A stretch of 5,502 nucleotides of DNA from Methanosarcinales archaeon (GTDB lineage Archaea; Halobacteriota; Methanosarcinia; Methanosarcinales; Methanosarcinaceae): NCBI GenBank assembly GCA_012329085.1, contig JAAXQB010000295.1:1-5502 (forward strand), in the 5' to 3' direction. Below are positions 5,400 to 5,502 of this stretch, in pieces; the stretch's first letter is position 1; every line of letters starts with the position of its first letter. The translations under genes and the position numbers were made by a program. The notes beneath the pieces are model-generated. The model saw only the letters and a program-made list of their open reading frames with translations, did no database searches and was not told the origin of the DNA.

Positions 5400-5502
5400 A
5401 TGCAAATAAAACTAAACATAAAAGGCACTGTGCAAGGAGTGGGATTTCGCCCATTTATATATCGAATTGCAAAAGAATGTAATTTATTAGGGCATGTAAA
5501 AA
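5400..5502 (+). CDS. hypF: [NiFe]-hydrogenase maturation carbamoyltransferase HypF (N-terminal fragment)
   Basis: The first 34 codons of a gene running off the window. HypF transfers a carbamoyl group from carbamoyl phosphate to the C-terminal Cys of HypE, the first step in making the cyanide ligands of the [NiFe]-hydrogenase iron. What is visible is the start of the N-terminal acylphosphatase-like domain: an initial beta-strand (IKLNIKG), the signature [16 protein letters not shown] (residues 9-24) with the phosphate-binding loop and Arg17, and NLLGHVK leading into the expected N-D-G segment. The VGFRPF form, rather than the VGFR.(F/W/Y) of free acylphosphatases, is characteristic of HypF. 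An in-frame stop (5394-5396) just upstream fixes ATG 5400 as the first start. There is no clear Shine-Dalgarno. The catalytic zinc-finger, YrdC and kinase-like parts lie outside the window. Confidence 0.88.
   Translation, partial: MQIKLNIKGTVQGVGFRPFIYRIAKECNLLGHVK

Noticed and set aside
5383..5409. ATG at 5383 as an alternative start near hypF.
   Set aside because: It opens a frame of only eight codons before TAA and is out of frame with the HypF signature; ATG 5400 is in frame.

Overview
The window is very A+T-rich (roughly three quarters A+T by eye) and looks like chromosomal DNA of an anaerobic archaeon, most likely a euryarchaeote or methanogen-like lineage. This rests on four things. 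PurL is the short, stand-alone type. TATA boxes of the CTTTATAA kind sit about 25-40 nt before starts, with very short or absent leaders. The GAGGTGAT and GTGAG Shine-Dalgarno words match archaeal 16S 3' ends. The gene content (DUF192, a DUF362-ferredoxin protein, HypF for [NiFe]-hydrogenase) also fits. A low-GC anaerobic bacterium is not strictly excluded, and I cannot name a genus.

Layout. Bases 1-542 hold no convincing gene. They contain a perfect archaeal-type ribosome binding site leading into only a 19-codon ORF, and an extended imperfect hairpin beyond the end of purL. On the minus strand lie purL (543-2696, de novo purine synthesis) and, upstream of it, a DUF192 gene (2778-3134). Each has its own TATA box, and purL also has an 11-bp tandem repeat abutting its promoter. 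The divergent intergenic region 3135-3526 is the most structured non-coding part. It holds a TGTCC/GGACA dyad, then a cluster of five ACTCATTC/GAATGAGT arms able to form alternative hairpins, then a nearly G/C-free stretch with two related 16-bp palindromes. On the plus strand follow an ExoD-family membrane protein (3539-4150), a DUF362 protein with a C-terminal two-cluster ferredoxin domain (4198-5310), and the first 34 codons of hypF (from 5400, cut by the window end).

How it fits together. PurL is housekeeping purine synthesis; its partners PurS and PurQ are not in the window. HypF indicates [NiFe]-hydrogenase maturation, and the adjacent iron-sulfur DUF362 protein fits an anaerobic redox metabolism, but a functional link is only inferred from position. 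The genes are recognisable families. No clearly new multi-gene system is visible. The more unusual signals are in the intergenic DNA, notably the ACTCATTC arm cluster and a related motif upstream of hypF.
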